Of a stretch of DNA of 64,000 nt, positions 1 to 9,238 are shown in pieces (position 1 is the first letter of the stretch; each line of letters starts with the position of its first letter). The stretch spans positions 1 to 64,000 of the forward strand of contig CAMXWV010000011.1 in NCBI GenBank assembly GCA_947252755.1, given 5' to 3'. Below the pieces are notes generated by a model. That model worked only from the letters and a program-made list of their open reading frames with translations, did not search any database and was not told the origin of the DNA. This DNA comes from an uncultured Dermabacter sp. Lineage in GTDB: Bacteria; Actinomycetota; Actinomycetes; Actinomycetales; Dermabacteraceae. Position numbers and translations under genes: made by a program.

Positions 1-3000
1 GCGGTGGTGCGCGCGCTCGAGGCGCCGCAGCCGGGTGACCTCGGTCTGGATCGTGGCATGCTCGAGCAGCAGCGGGTTCCCGCTGGAGATGGCTTTGGCC
101 TCGGCCGCCGACAGGGCCGAGGAGTCGATCTCCTCGATCTCGCGGGCATCGAGGCTGCCGCGCATGATCTGGGCGATGAACCTGGCTTTGCGCTCCACGC
201 CCTGCCACATGTAGGAGTCGAAGGAGCGCTCGGTGACGAGCCTGACGATCGCGACCTGCTCGTTCTGGTTGCCCTGTCGCAGGATGCGGCCTTCGCGTTG
301 GGCGACGTCGGCTGGCCGCCACGGGCAGTCGAGGTGATACAGCGCGAGCGCGCGATTTTGCACGTTCGTGCCGACACCCATTTTCTCCGTCGAGCCGATC
401 AGCACGGCGATGTGGCCGGCGCGTGCGGCAGCGAAAAGTCTGGCTTTCTCGACGTCGGTCTTGGCTTCGTGCATGAACCGGATCGACTCGCCGGGCATGC
501 CCCGCATCACCAGTTGCGCGGCGAGCTCGTCGTAGGCGTTCCACCGGTCCGGGTGCGGGGTGCCGATATCGGAGAACACCAGCTGCAGGCCACCGCGTAC
601 CGGTGAGGGCTCCCCGGTGGACGGGTCGAGGTACTCGCGGTCGCGGGTGGCCTGCCAGGTGCCGGCGATCATGTCCGCGGCGACGTCGATCTTCGTCGGC
701 CCGGTCGGGTCCTGCGGCAGGACCATCCGGATGTCGAGCGCGGCTTTTCTGCCGTCGGTGGAGATGACCAACATGTTGTCGTCGCTGGGTGATACGGCCC
801 GTGAGGCGACTTTCTCCGCGCGGGTGCCGAGCTGGGCGACGAAGTCTTCGAGTTCGACAGTGGGTGGGACCGGGATCGTGGCCGGGACGCGTTGCCCGTC
901 CTCGCGCGCGGTGATCTCCGGTACCGGCAGCTGGAGGTCTTCTGCGGTCTTGACATCGGCGAACACGCTGAAGATCCGCAGCATCTCGGGGACATTGGTG
1001 AACTTCGCGAACCTGGTTTTCATCCGGAAGTTCGTGCCGGTGGGGTCCATCTCCATCTGCGTGATCGTCTGCCCGAACGTGGCCGCCCACGCATCGAAGG
1101 ACTCCACCCCGGCGGCTTCGAGGAGGTCCGGGCGCATGTAGCGTTCCATGACGTAGGCCTCGGTGATGCTGTTGGCGATCGGGGTGGCCGTCGCCCCGGT
1201 CACGACTCGCTCCTTGCCCTGGGAGCGGAGGTATTCGAGCTTCATGTGCAGATCGGATGCGCGTGCGCTGCCCTCGATCGCGGCATCCCGGATATTGGAT
1301 TCCGTCGAGAGGTTCTTGTACATGTGCATCTCATCGATCACGACGTAATCGATGCCCGTATCTTCGAAGGACACGCCCTGGTCCCGGTCGGTGTCCAGAC
1401 GCGACTTCAGCTTGTTCTCCAAGCTCAGCAGCTTGCGCTGGATGCGCTTGACGCTCATCGCGTCCTCGCCGGTGGCATCTTCGAGGACCCGGCGGACCTC
1501 GTCGATCTGCGCCCGCAGGTAGGCCTGCTGGGTCTCCTCCCGCAGGCCGATCTTCGCGAACGCGCCCTGGGTCATGACCACCGCGTCCCAATCGTTGGCG
1601 GCCGCCCGCGCGACGAACTGCCGCCTCTTATCCGCGGCGAGGTCTTTGGTGGACGCGGCGAGGATGCGGGCCCTCGGGTAGATCTGGAGCCATTCCCTCC
1701 CGACCTGTTCGAGCATGTGATTGGGCACCACGACGACGGGTTTGCGCACCATCCCCATCCGCCTCATCTCCATGGCACCCATGACGAACTCCGCGGTCTT
1801 GCCCGCCCCGACCTCATGGAACAGACCCGTGGCGGGCTCCGCGATCATCCGGGCGACCGCGGCCCGCTGATGCGGGCGGGGTGTGAACGACTCCGCGACC
1901 CCGGGCAGGGTGAGGTAGTCCCCGGCATCGCTGTAGTCGCGCAGCACGATCGAGTTGAAGCGGCGGTTGTACTCCTCGACGAGCGCCTGGGCGCGGGCGG
2001 GGTCTTCCCACACCCATTCGCTGAAGCGTTCCTGGAGCTGCTCGGCTTTTTCCTGCGCGGCGACGGTTTCGACCTGGTTGAGCACGGGCCGTTTACGGCC
2101 GTCGGCGTCTTCGATCTCGTCGTAGACCAGCAGCGTCTTCTGCTCCATGAGCGCCTGCGCGATGTCCGGGGCCGGCCGGCGTTCGGTGCCCCACTCCGAG
2201 GTCGCCAGCAGGCCCTGCCGTCCGCCGCGGACCTCCCACATCCCGCTCATCGGGTTCTCCACGCGCACGTCCGGGGCACGCAGCAGTTCGCGCAGGAACC
2301 TCTCGTGGATCTCGGCGCTGATCCACACCGCCCCGAGGCGGGCGGTGATGTCCTCGACCCCCAAGGGGTCCGGCAGCACCGCGGTCAGCGCCTCGACGTT
2401 GGCCGTGAAGGAGGGATCGGTCTCGGCGCGGGCGTGGGCGGCGTCGAGCTTCGTGCGCACGTCACCGGAGAGGTAGGCCGGTGCGTGGACGAGCTCGTCG
2501 GTGGCCGGGTCGGTGAACACCAGCCCGGTCAGGGCCTCCCGGGCCTCGGTCTCGTCCATGCCGAGCATGTCCGCGACCAGTGGCAGGTCGATGCTGCCGG
2601 TGCGGTCGAGGGACACGGCGATCGCGTCGGCCGGGGTCTCCACGCCCTGGACCTCGGTACGGGGCGCGACCACCCGGCGGGAGAGGATCTCTGCCGGTGT
2701 GGCGGTCTGGTCGGTGTCGTCGAAGTTCTCCAACGCCATGACCAGGGGCCCGAAAGGGTCGCCGCGCAGCAGCCGGATGGCGCGGGGGATGATGCGGGCA
2801 TGGGTGTCCTCACCGGCGTCGTTGGTCCTGCCGGACCGGCGCAGCGTGTACCTGTTCAAGGGCCCGTAGCGTCCGAGGTACTTCTGGTAGGCCCGGCGCA
2901 GGTCCTCCCGTGCGGTGGTGATCTCCGCGGTGTCCTCGGCGGTCGCGGCCTCGGCTTCCAGCAGGCTGGTCGCCGCGTCCCGCAGCCCCAGCAGGGCACG

Positions 3001-4248
3001 CAGCTCCGTGGTGGTGCTCTTGGGGACCTCGAGCGGTTCGATGCCTCCGGCGGTGACGGTGCCGAACCCCGTGCCGGTGCCGACGATGCTGCCATCCCAC
3101 CGCTGCGGCGGCGCCGGTTGGCGGGCCACCGGGCGCATCGCCCGCTCCGGTGGGGCGTCGGTGAACGTCAGGCCGGTGCGGCGGGCGGTGAACGTGATCT
3201 GGTCGAGGACATCGGCCAGATCAGCGTCGACCCGGTCCACGTCGCCTGTGACCGTCAGTTCCTGGCGTCCGAACTGGCCGGTGTCCGCGCCGATCTGCCC
3301 GAGAACATGCTCCGGATGCTGGTCGAAGTAGCGGTTCATCCGTAGGGTCTGCCCGTCCACGGTGATCGGGGTGACGGTCTCCCACAGATCATCGAGGACC
3401 GGTTCCCCCTCCTCGCGGCGGCGGAAGAGGAGCAGGTCGGTGACCACATCCGTGCCCGCGGTGCGCCGGTGAGCCCCGGCCGGCAGCCGCACCGCGCCGA
3501 CGAGGTCGGCCATCAGGTTCATCTCCCGGCGTGCTCCCGGGTTCTGGGCATCCATCGTGTACCGGGAGGTCAGCACCGCCACCATCCCGCCCGGACGCGT
3601 CAAGGCCAGGGACTTGAGGATGAAGTGGTTGTGCATCGAGTGCTTGTGCGGGTTGTGTACCCGGTCGTGCAGCGCCACGTCGGCAAACGGCACGTTCCCG
3701 ACCGTGAGGTCGAAGCCGCCCTCCGGCAGGCGGGTGTCGGCGAAGGACTCGGTGCGGATCTGCGCGTGCGGGTAGAGGGCGCGGCTGATCTGCGCGGTCA
3801 CGGGGTCGAGCTCGATACCGGTCATCTGCGCGGTCTCGGGGGCCAGGCCGATGAACGTGCCCAGGCCACTGCCGGGCTCGAGCACGCGCCCGCCCCGGAA
3901 CCCGAGCGCGTCCAGGGCGCGCCACATCTGTGTGGCGAGGGCCGGGTCGGTGTAGTGGGCGTTCAGCGTCGTCCGGGCCGCTGCCTCCCACTCCTGCTCC
4001 GAGAGCAGGCCCCGCAGCTGGTCCCGCTCCGCCTCCCAGCCGGGTTTCCCGGTATCGAAGACGTCGGGGACGGCACCCCACGAGGACCAGCGTGCCAGGA
4101 CCTGCTGCTCCTCGGCCGTGGCGGCGCGGTCCTGCTCGGTCAGCGTGCGCGCGAGCCGGATCGCTGCGATGTTTGCCTGGAACCGGGCCTTCGCCCCGGA
4201 CGGTGCCAGCTGGTCACGGGAGGGCACGAACCGCGGCACCCCCACCAC
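1..4248 (-). CDS. Helicase / N6-adenine methylase fusion of a conjugative element (3' end cut by window edge)
   Basis: Large SF2 helicase fused to an adenine-methylase-like domain, as carried by many ICEs and conjugative plasmids, where it is thought to modify or remodel transferred DNA. Counting from a GTG at 4248, the methylase motif I (LEPGSGLGTF) lies near residue 123 and a GNVPF motif IV near 183. The helicase part has Walker A (EVGAGKTAEF) near 809, a DEMH box near 971 and a motif VI-like QREGRILRQGNQN near 1320. At least 1416 codons are visible and the stop lies left of position 1. The start is uncertain: GTG codons cluster at 4237-4248 without a clear ribosome site, yet the frame stays open upstream to an ATG at 4965, passing across the gene at 4275-4832 in another frame. 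The domain assignment is firm; the substrate is unknown. Confidence 0.85.
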   Translation of the reverse strand, partial: MVGVPRFVPSRDQLAPSGAKARFQANIAAIRLARTLTEQDRAATAEEQQVLARWSSWGAVPDVFDTGKPGWEAERDQLRGLLSEQEWEAAARTTLNAHYTDPALATQMWRALDALGFRGGRVLEPGSGLGTFIGLAPETAQMTGIELDPVTAQISRALYPHAQIRTESFADTRLPEGGFDLTVGNVPFADVALHDRVHNPHKHSMHNHFILKSLALTRPGGMVAVLTSRYTMDAQNPGARREMNLMADLVGAVRLPAGAHRRTAGTDVVTDLLLFRRREEGEPVLDDLWETVTPITVDGQTLRMNRYFDQHPEHVLGQIGADTGQFGRQELTVTGDVDRVDADLADVLDQITFTARRTGLTFTDAPPERAMRPVARQPAPPQRWDGSIVGTGTGFGTVTAGGIEPLEVPKSTTTELRALLGLRDAATSLLEAEAATAEDTAEITTAREDLRRAYQKYLGRYGPLNRYTLRRSGRTNDAGEDTHARIIPRAIRLLRGDPFGPLVMALENFDDTDQTATPAEILSRRVVAPRTEVQGVETPADAIAVSLDRTGSIDLPLVADMLGMDETEAREALTGLVFTDPATDELVHAPAYLSGDVRTKLDAAHARAETDPSFTANVEALTAVLPDPLGVEDITARLGAVWISAEIHERFLRELLRAPDVRVENPMSGMWEVRGGRQGLLATSEWGTERRPAPDIAQALMEQKTLLVYDEIEDADGRKRPVLNQVETVAAQEKAEQLQERFSEWVWEDPARAQALVEEYNRRFNSIVLRDYSDAGDYLTLPGVAESFTPRPHQRAAVARMIAEPATGLFHEVGAGKTAEFVMGAMEMRRMGMVRKPVVVVPNHMLEQVGREWLQIYPRARILAASTKDLAADKRRQFVARAAANDWDAVVMTQGAFAKIGLREETQQAYLRAQIDEVRRVLEDATGEDAMSVKRIQRKLLSLENKLKSRLDTDRDQGVSFEDTGIDYVVIDEMHMYKNLSTESNIRDAAIEGSARASDLHMKLEYLRSQGKERVVTGATATPIANSITEAYVMERYMRPDLLEAAGVESFDAWAATFGQTITQMEMDPTGTNFRMKTRFAKFTNVPEMLRIFSVFADVKTAEDLQLPVPEITAREDGQRVPATIPVPPTVELEDFVAQLGTRAEKVASRAVSPSDDNMLVISTDGRKAALDIRMVLPQDPTGPTKIDVAADMIAGTWQATRDREYLDPSTGEPSPVRGGLQLVFSDIGTPHPDRWNAYDELAAQLVMRGMPGESIRFMHEAKTDVEKARLFAAARAGHIAVLIGSTEKMGVGTNVQNRALALYHLDCPWRPADVAQREGRILRQGNQNEQVAIVRLVTERSFDSYMWQGVERKARFIAQIMRGSLDAREIEEIDSSALSAAEAKAISSGNPLLLEHATIQTEVTRLRRLERAHHR

Positions 4249-4274
4249 AGGGGGAGGTGGTGTGGGGGTGTCGG

Positions 4275-4832
4275 TTACGGGGTGCCGGTCACCTCGCGGA
4301 GGAACCTCACGTCCGCTGCTTGCCGCAGCACCTCCTGGTGCTCCTGGGCGTACTGGCCCGGGATCTCCGCTGCCAGCAGGCCCTCCAGGAACCACATCGG
4401 GATCGCCCAGTCGAGGGCCTTCTGCTCCAGCTCGACCTGGGAGTACTGCGGGTACGGGGAGTCCTGGGTCCGCTCCGCCCACGAGATCAGGTTCTCGTCG
4501 GCTGGTCGGGTCTCCTCCCACTCCTGCCGCGCCTCGTCCAGGGGCAGGCTCGGGTCGTGGATCCAGGCCAGCTGGCTCATCACGACCTCCTCCGCGATCT
4601 GGTGCGCCGTCATCCGGCGCGAGACCTCCTGGAGATAATTGTCCTCCCTCGGGCTCTGTTTCTCCAGGCCCCAGATCCGGTCGTTCTCCAGCCGGGTCGA
4701 CAGCTCGGTCACCTGCGCCTGGATCTCCTGGCCTAGCTGGGTGAAGAACCAGCTTGGATCCTCCATCGCTGCGACCCGCTCCGGGGCGTGTGCCCTCCAG
4801 TGCTCCATCGCCCGTGCCCCGTACTGGTTCAT
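4275..4832 (-). CDS. Hypothetical conjugative-element protein, TnpV-like
   Basis: A 185-residue acidic, soluble protein beginning MNQYGARAMEHWRAH. The chosen ATG has GGGAGGACAGTG directly upstream; an in-frame ATG 19 codons earlier has no such site and begins with a basic, proline-rich stretch. The N-terminal pattern (YG...A..HW....P.R) resembles small TnpV-like proteins seen in mobile elements, and similar uncharacterised proteins often sit beside the helicase/methylase gene in actinobacterial elements. No catalytic motif or membrane segment is visible. The gene ends just before the likely start of the helicase gene, and the helicase reading frame is also open across it, so coupling or real overlap is possible. 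Function unknown. Confidence 0.7.
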   Translation of the reverse strand: MNQYGARAMEHWRAHAPERVAAMEDPSWFFTQLGQEIQAQVTELSTRLENDRIWGLEKQSPREDNYLQEVSRRMTAHQIAEEVVMSQLAWIHDPSLPLDEARQEWEETRPADENLISWAERTQDSPYPQYSQVELEQKALDWAIPMWFLEGLLAAEIPGQYAQEHQEVLRQAADVRFLREVTGTP

Positions 4833-5053
4833 CACTGTCCTCCCGCGGTGTCTCGGTGGGGGTCTGTCCGGCCTCGGCGACGGCGGCATCGGCCTCGGCC
4901 TCGCCGAGGCCCCACAGATCGAACTCCAGCTGACCGGGAGGCGGAGTGCGGCGGCGCCGGGCCATCACCACCACCCCCGCACGCCCGGCAGCCGACCGCC
5001 CCTGCCCGCTGGTGACCGGTGGGCGGTGGTGGTGTGGGTGGGTGCTTCGGGGG

Positions 5054-6835
5054 TCATGAGGCGGGGTCCTCGAGCAGCGCCTCGATCTCGGTCCGGTCCT
5101 GCTTGAGCTGGTCGGCATCCGTACGGGCCGGCCACGGCCGGAGATCCGTGATGATCGGTGGGGCCGAGCGCAGCAGGGTCACCCCGGTGCCGAAAGGCAA
5201 CATCCGAATCCGGTCCGGGGGCATGACCGCGACCCGGCGGATGGAGCGCTGGTTCGACCGTGACCCGTGATCGCCGAGTGTGACGGAGTCGGTGTGCTCA
5301 TCGCGCTCACCGATGAGCGTGGACAGGTCCTGCAAGTCTCTGCTGTTGGAGGCCCCGCCGAGGATGATCTTCACGATCGCGGCATCCCAGATCGCCCCGG
5401 CCTGGGCTTCGTTCCACTTGTCTCTGGCCTGGGCCAGGGATTGGAGCACCGGCATCGTGGTGATGCCCGTGCCTCCGCCCTCGGCCATCAGCGTCGGCAG
5501 CGACGGCAAGGGGCTCAGGTTCCCGATCTCGTCGAGGGCCAGCAGCAGCGGCGGGTCCAGGCGGGCGCCCGGGGACCGGGCGGCCATGCGGCGGGCGACC
5601 TCGACGAGATCCTCGACGAGCGCCGCCACCAGCGCCGCCGAGGCGCCTGCCCCGGCACCGGTGGCCAGAAGGTAGAGGGTGCCCTGGTCGCGGATGAACT
5701 GCGCCGGGTCGAACTCTTCACCCTCGCCGGGGCTGACCGCATCCAGCACGCGCGGATCGGCCAGGGCCGACAGGGCCAGGGACACGCCCTGCCAGATGCT
5801 GTCGCGGGTGCGGGGGTCGGCGTCGATCATCGACTCCAGGGAGTCCGCCCACCCCTCTGCGGCGCCGGAGTGGTTGGTGAGGATCGCGACCGCATCGGAG
5901 GCCGCCGTCGGGTCCAGCGTCCACCGGAACAACTCCGAGGACGGGCGATGATCGAGTGCGGCGGCGTGCAAGAGTGCTTGCAGCGCGGTCTTCGTCTTGC
6001 CTTCCCAGAACCCGCCGGACTCGACCCCTCCCGAGCCGAGCCCGGTCGAGGCGGCCAGGCCCGAGGCACGGATCATCGCGGTCAGCGGGTCCGCGCAGCC
6101 CCGGATCGGTGACCAGCGCAGGCCCGCGGGCAGGCCCTCGGCCAGGTGCTGCGGATCGAACACCGCCACCGGGCCGCGCCGCTGCCTGGCCCGGAGCGTG
6201 GCAGTCAGATTGTCGGGGCGGGTCGAGGTGGCGATGACCGCACCGGGGGCGTCCAAGATCGCGTTGATGACCACATGCAGGCCCTTGCCGGATCGGGGCG
6301 GGCCGAGAACCAACATCGAGTCCTCGACCGAGGCCCACACCTGGCGGCCTTTCGACCGGCCCAGCAGATACCCCACCTCCGCGGGAGTGGGCGTCTCCAG
6401 CGAAGGGCGCAGCGTCCCGGCCCGCTTGAGCAGGGCCTGGGAGGAGGCGCTCTGGTCGATATCGCGCCGGTTGGCCGCGCCGGCGACCTTCCGAGGGTCG
6501 GTCTCGACCTGGTGGACATGGCGGCGCACCCGTACCCAGGTCCACCCGCCGAGCGTGCCGAGCCCGACCAGCACCACCCCGGTGACCAGCCAGTACCCGA
6601 GCGTGCTCAGCCCGGCCGCGTCCAGGGCTCGGGCGGGGTCTGCCGGGTTGAGCAGCACGGCGGCACCGGCGGCCAGTCCGGCACGCGGTTGCGGTGCGCC
6701 GGTGAGGAACGCGGTGATCGACCCGCCCAGGCGCAGGATGAGGGTGAGGCCGAACATTCCGATCAGCGCGATCATCGCGGCGTTGGTCAGCTCGTCCCCG
6801 AAGCTGCCGGCCTGGCGGCCCTGCGGCGAGCTCAC
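5054..6835 (-). CDS. Type IV coupling protein, TraG/VirD4 family ATPase
   Basis: Couples the relaxase-DNA complex to the secretion channel at the inner membrane and powers its transfer. The 593-residue protein has two hydrophobic N-terminal segments (around residues 16-37 and 70-105). It then has Walker A in GPPRSGKGLHVV, and Walker B in LLLALDEIGNLSPLPSLP followed by a TraG-like LMAEGGGTGITTM stretch. The GTG start at 6835 overlaps the stop of the upstream gene as GTGA; the frame stays open for another 225 codons upstream, but that part is arginine/histidine-rich and is the shadow of the preceding gene. Length and motif order fit the TraG/VirD4 family well. Confidence 0.93.
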   Translation of the reverse strand: MSSPQGRQAGSFGDELTNAAMIALIGMFGLTLILRLGGSITAFLTGAPQPRAGLAAGAAVLLNPADPARALDAAGLSTLGYWLVTGVVLVGLGTLGGWTWVRVRRHVHQVETDPRKVAGAANRRDIDQSASSQALLKRAGTLRPSLETPTPAEVGYLLGRSKGRQVWASVEDSMLVLGPPRSGKGLHVVINAILDAPGAVIATSTRPDNLTATLRARQRRGPVAVFDPQHLAEGLPAGLRWSPIRGCADPLTAMIRASGLAASTGLGSGGVESGGFWEGKTKTALQALLHAAALDHRPSSELFRWTLDPTAASDAVAILTNHSGAAEGWADSLESMIDADPRTRDSIWQGVSLALSALADPRVLDAVSPGEGEEFDPAQFIRDQGTLYLLATGAGAGASAALVAALVEDLVEVARRMAARSPGARLDPPLLLALDEIGNLSPLPSLPTLMAEGGGTGITTMPVLQSLAQARDKWNEAQAGAIWDAAIVKIILGGASNSRDLQDLSTLIGERDEHTDSVTLGDHGSRSNQRSIRRVAVMPPDRIRMLPFGTGVTLLRSAPPIITDLRPWPARTDADQLKQDRTEIEALLEDPAS

Positions 6836-7419
6836 GACAGCGCCTCGACATGGACGGCGCCCGAGACCCGCCCGACCAGGACGACCTCCCCGGCCTCGCG
6901 CAGTCCCGCACGCGCGATCACCGCCCGGGCCCGGCCCTGCCCGTCGGCCTCCGCGGTCCCGGTGATGATGGCGATGGCGATGTCCTCGCCGGGCACGAAC
7001 CCGGTCGCGGTGACCTCGACATGCCGGGTCGGCTTCGCCTTCTTCGGTGTCGCCGGCGGTGAGGCCGTCGCCGGGGGCTCTGGTCGGTGTCGGGCGGCGT
7101 GGACGATGTCGGTGAACGCGGTGCCGTCCGTTTCGTGGACCTCGATCCGCACCGGCACGCGACGCTCGTCGGTGACCGTGTCGAGCAGTTCCCCGAACCT
7201 CGCCCGCGTCCAGGGTCTCTTCGGCGAGCGGGGTGGGAGGTCCTTTCCGTCGACGGTGACATCCAGGGTTCCCGCGTCCGTGGCCGTGATGACCACGTGC
7301 GGGAGCACCGGCGGCACCGCGGGCAGATCCGCCTGCTCGGAGCCTCGCGTGCCCGTGGCCTCGGGGTCGTCGGTGCTTCTCCGGTGCCGGTGCTTCCTGC
7401 CGGGTTCGTGTGTGCTCAT
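6832..7419 (-). CDS. Hypothetical protein coupled to the TraG gene
   Basis: A 195-residue soluble protein starting MSTHEPGRKHRHRR with a short basic tail. Most of the rest looks like two beta-rich repeats: residues ~40-60 (VVITATDAGTLDVTVDGKD) and ~120-190 (HVEVTATGFVPGEDIAIAI ... EVVLVGRVSG), joined by an Ala/Pro-rich linker. No transmembrane segment or enzyme motif is visible. It overlaps the TraG start by four bases, so it is probably translationally coupled and may be a soluble partner of the coupling protein. The ATG is preceded at a few bases by the recurring GCGCACCTG motif rather than a strong ribosome site. Function not recognised. Confidence 0.7.
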   Translation of the reverse strand: MSTHEPGRKHRHRRSTDDPEATGTRGSEQADLPAVPPVLPHVVITATDAGTLDVTVDGKDLPPRSPKRPWTRARFGELLDTVTDERRVPVRIEVHETDGTAFTDIVHAARHRPEPPATASPPATPKKAKPTRHVEVTATGFVPGEDIAIAIITGTAEADGQGRARAVIARAGLREAGEVVLVGRVSGAVHVEALS

Positions 7420-7494
7420 GACCGCAGGTGCGCACCCAGGCACCCCGCGCGCCCGATGGCCTCATCGTCTGGTCAGTAGCGGGCGCGTTCATAG

Positions 7495-7527
7495 GTTCTG
7501 CCGCGGGCACGGTGCCGGTGGCAGAAC
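7495..7527 (+). promoter_or_regulatory. Stem-loop before the DUF6907-like gene
   Basis: Inverted repeat GTTCTGCC / GGCAGAAC (8-bp arms) enclosing a smaller GGCAC/GTGCC repeat. It ends one base before the ribosome site AGGAGA of the plus-strand gene at 7538. It could be an operator or an RNA hairpin affecting translation; the sequence cannot decide. Confidence 0.35.
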
Positions 7528-7537
7528 AGGAGAATCG

Positions 7538-7894
7538 ATGACTATGGACAACGCCGTACCCGGGCCCGCGTGGCTGCGCGAGTCGTGCCCGTCATGGTGC
7601 ACCGGCGATCACCACCGGCAGGTCCTCGCCGCTGACCGCGGCCACTTCGGGGAGCTGTGCGAGGTTCCCGCGATCACCCGTCGCTACCGGCATGCCTCCG
7701 ACTGCGATCCGGTCCCGATCGTCGACGCTGGTGCGCTGGTCCTGGCCGCCAGCCGTGGGATCGGGGCCAGAGACACGTGGGTGGCGATCGGCACCGAGCA
7801 CGAGCGCATCGAGGTCACCCTCGAGAGCGCGCTGCGCCTGCTGGACCAGCTGGCCGTGTTCCTGAACGGGCTCAACCCCGCCACGGACAGGTGA
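7538..7894 (+). CDS. DUF6907-like small protein
   Basis: A 118-residue protein and one of the few plus-strand genes in the conjugation block. The ATG is preceded by CAGGAGAATCG. The N-terminal CPSWCTGDH motif is the hallmark of small actinobacterial proteins grouped as DUF6907, where the paired cysteines and following histidine may bind metal. The second half (TWVAIGTEHERIEVTLESALRLLDQLAVFLNGL) is predicted to be a beta strand plus helix. Such genes are common near plasmid and phage functions and are often regulatory; no function is established. The open frame extends far upstream, but that part is antisense to the genes at 5054-7419. Confidence 0.7.
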   Translation: MTMDNAVPGPAWLRESCPSWCTGDHHRQVLAADRGHFGELCEVPAITRRYRHASDCDPVPIVDAGALVLAASRGIGARDTWVAIGTEHERIEVTLESALRLLDQLAVFLNGLNPATDR

Positions 7895-7945
7895 AGCTAG
7901 TGCGGGCCGGGCACCTCCCTGCTGGGGTTCCCGGCCCGCACCCGG

Positions 7946-8428
7946 TCAGAGACCGCGCCCGGGCCGCGGCGGCTCGGGACCGGACCGGTCGAGCACGGCG
8001 AATGCCTCACGCAGCGCGTCCCGGCGGGCCATGGAGCGGGCCGTCTGTGCCCAGTTTCGGACCAGGCCCAGGAGTTCCTCGACGTTCTCGGGCTGGACCT
8101 CCCAGCTGGAATTCTCATGCCAGTAGGGCGAGCCGTCCTCGCGCGTGCTCAGCGTCTCCTCCCGCCAGAGCCACGAGGAGAGCACCGGTACCTGGCCCGG
8201 GACCCTGCTCGTGGTGAGTTCTTCGATGGCGAAGCGGCGGCCAGGGTCCGCGCTGCGGTAGAGCACATGGTGCCCACCGCTGACGAGACCGATGAACCCG
8301 CCGCCATACGGCTGCGGCTCCTCCCGCCGGTAGTCCACATACCGCCCGTACTGATCGGCGAGATCGGCCAGACCGAGACGTAGGCGCAGCCCGGGCTCGT
8401 CACCTGTTGCCGGGCTGCTCTCAGCCAC
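7946..8428 (-). CDS. Hypothetical protein, paralogue of the 8533-9003 product
   Basis: A 160-residue acidic soluble protein starting at GTG 8428 behind GGGAGGGAGCAGGAC. It shares an ordered set of motifs with the next gene: QYGRYV, a glycine-rich GGGF/GGGH followed by VLYR or VFYR, RRFAIEE, a WxWR motif (SWLWREETL), SPYWHEN, and a C-terminal helical part ending with ARRDALREAF. The two are diverged tandem copies. No catalytic residue set or membrane segment is recognised. It lies between the DUF6907-like gene and the DprA-like genes and may be an accessory protein of the element. Confidence 0.65.
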   Translation of the reverse strand: MAESSPATGDEPGLRLRLGLADLADQYGRYVDYRREEPQPYGGGFIGLVSGGHHVLYRSADPGRRFAIEELTTSRVPGQVPVLSSWLWREETLSTREDGSPYWHENSSWEVQPENVEELLGLVRNWAQTARSMARRDALREAFAVLDRSGPEPPRPGRGL

Positions 8429-8532
8429 GTCCTGCTCCCTCCCGTGAAAGTACGGCCGCGGGGCATGCGCCAGGTTCGTCCGTGGTCGTGGAGTGGCACG
8501 GCCGTTACTGGTCTGGCCCCTGGGGTGTGGTG

Positions 8533-9003
8533 TCAGAGGCTGCGGTCGGGCCCCCGCGGGATCGGGGCCGGACTGCGAGGGGCGAAGGCGGAGGCGGCGT
8601 CGTCACGGCGCGCGGCCGTGCGCGCCTGTTGCGCCCACTGCCCGGCACGGTCCAGCAGCTGCTCGAAGTCTTCGGAGGCGACCTCGCCGCTGTCGTGCTC
8701 GTGCCAGTACCCGCCTCCGTCAGGGTGCGTCCGCAGACTCTCATCGCGCCACGTCCACGAGGTCGGTATCTGCTCCTCCTCCGAGACCTCGTCGGCGTAC
8801 TGCTCCTCGATCGCGAACCGACGCTCGGCGTCGTCGAGACGGGCGTCGTCGAGGCGATAGAACACGTAGTGCCCGCCGCCGAACGCGCTGGGATCGGAAT
8901 CGGTGAGCTCCACGTACCGGCCGTAGTCCTGCGCAACCTGCTCCAAGCCATGCCACAGCCGCATCATGCGATCTTCGAACCCGCCGCGGGCATCCTCATC
9001 CAT
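8533..9003 (-). CDS. Hypothetical protein, paralogue of the 7946-8428 product
   Basis: A 156-residue protein. The ATG at 9003 has GGGGAGGTGGAACCG upstream, so I prefer it over the more upstream GTG at 9096. Shared motifs with the neighbouring paralogue are DYGRYVEL, GGGHYVFYR, RRFAIEE, SWTWRDESL, GGGYWHEHDSGEV and a C-terminal helix with ARTAARRDDAA. The pair looks like an old tandem duplication with strong divergence. No known domain is recognised. The recurring GTGCACCT motif lies at 9089-9096, about 90 bases before this start. Confidence 0.65.
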   Translation of the reverse strand: MDEDARGGFEDRMMRLWHGLEQVAQDYGRYVELTDSDPSAFGGGHYVFYRLDDARLDDAERRFAIEEQYADEVSEEEQIPTSWTWRDESLRTHPDGGGYWHEHDSGEVASEDFEQLLDRAGQWAQQARTAARRDDAASAFAPRSPAPIPRGPDRSL

Positions 9004-9238
9004 CGGTTCCACCTCCCCGGGCCCCGGACCGCCGTCGATGCGTTCTCCGGGGTCCCGCGCCCTGCCCGTCCATGTCGTCCTGTACTCGAGGTGCACGATC
9101 TGCCACCACGACCCCAGCGGGCCGATCGATCACGGGCAGGGCGTGAGGGCCTCGCTCGGTGCACACCGCGCAGCCGGTACAGCCTGCACCTCGGCGGCTC
9201 AATCGACCCCGGCGTGTTCCCTTGCGTGTGAACGGTGG

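Noticed and set aside
892..3345. Long plus-strand open frame (817 codons)
   Set aside because: It is antisense to the helicase/methylase gene, rich in Arg, Gly, Pro and His, has no motif and no ribosome site. High GC keeps such frames open.
6146..7537. Upstream part of the long plus-strand frame ending at 7894
   Set aside because: Antisense to the TraG and 6832-7419 genes; only the last 118 codons, with their own ribosome site, look like a real protein.
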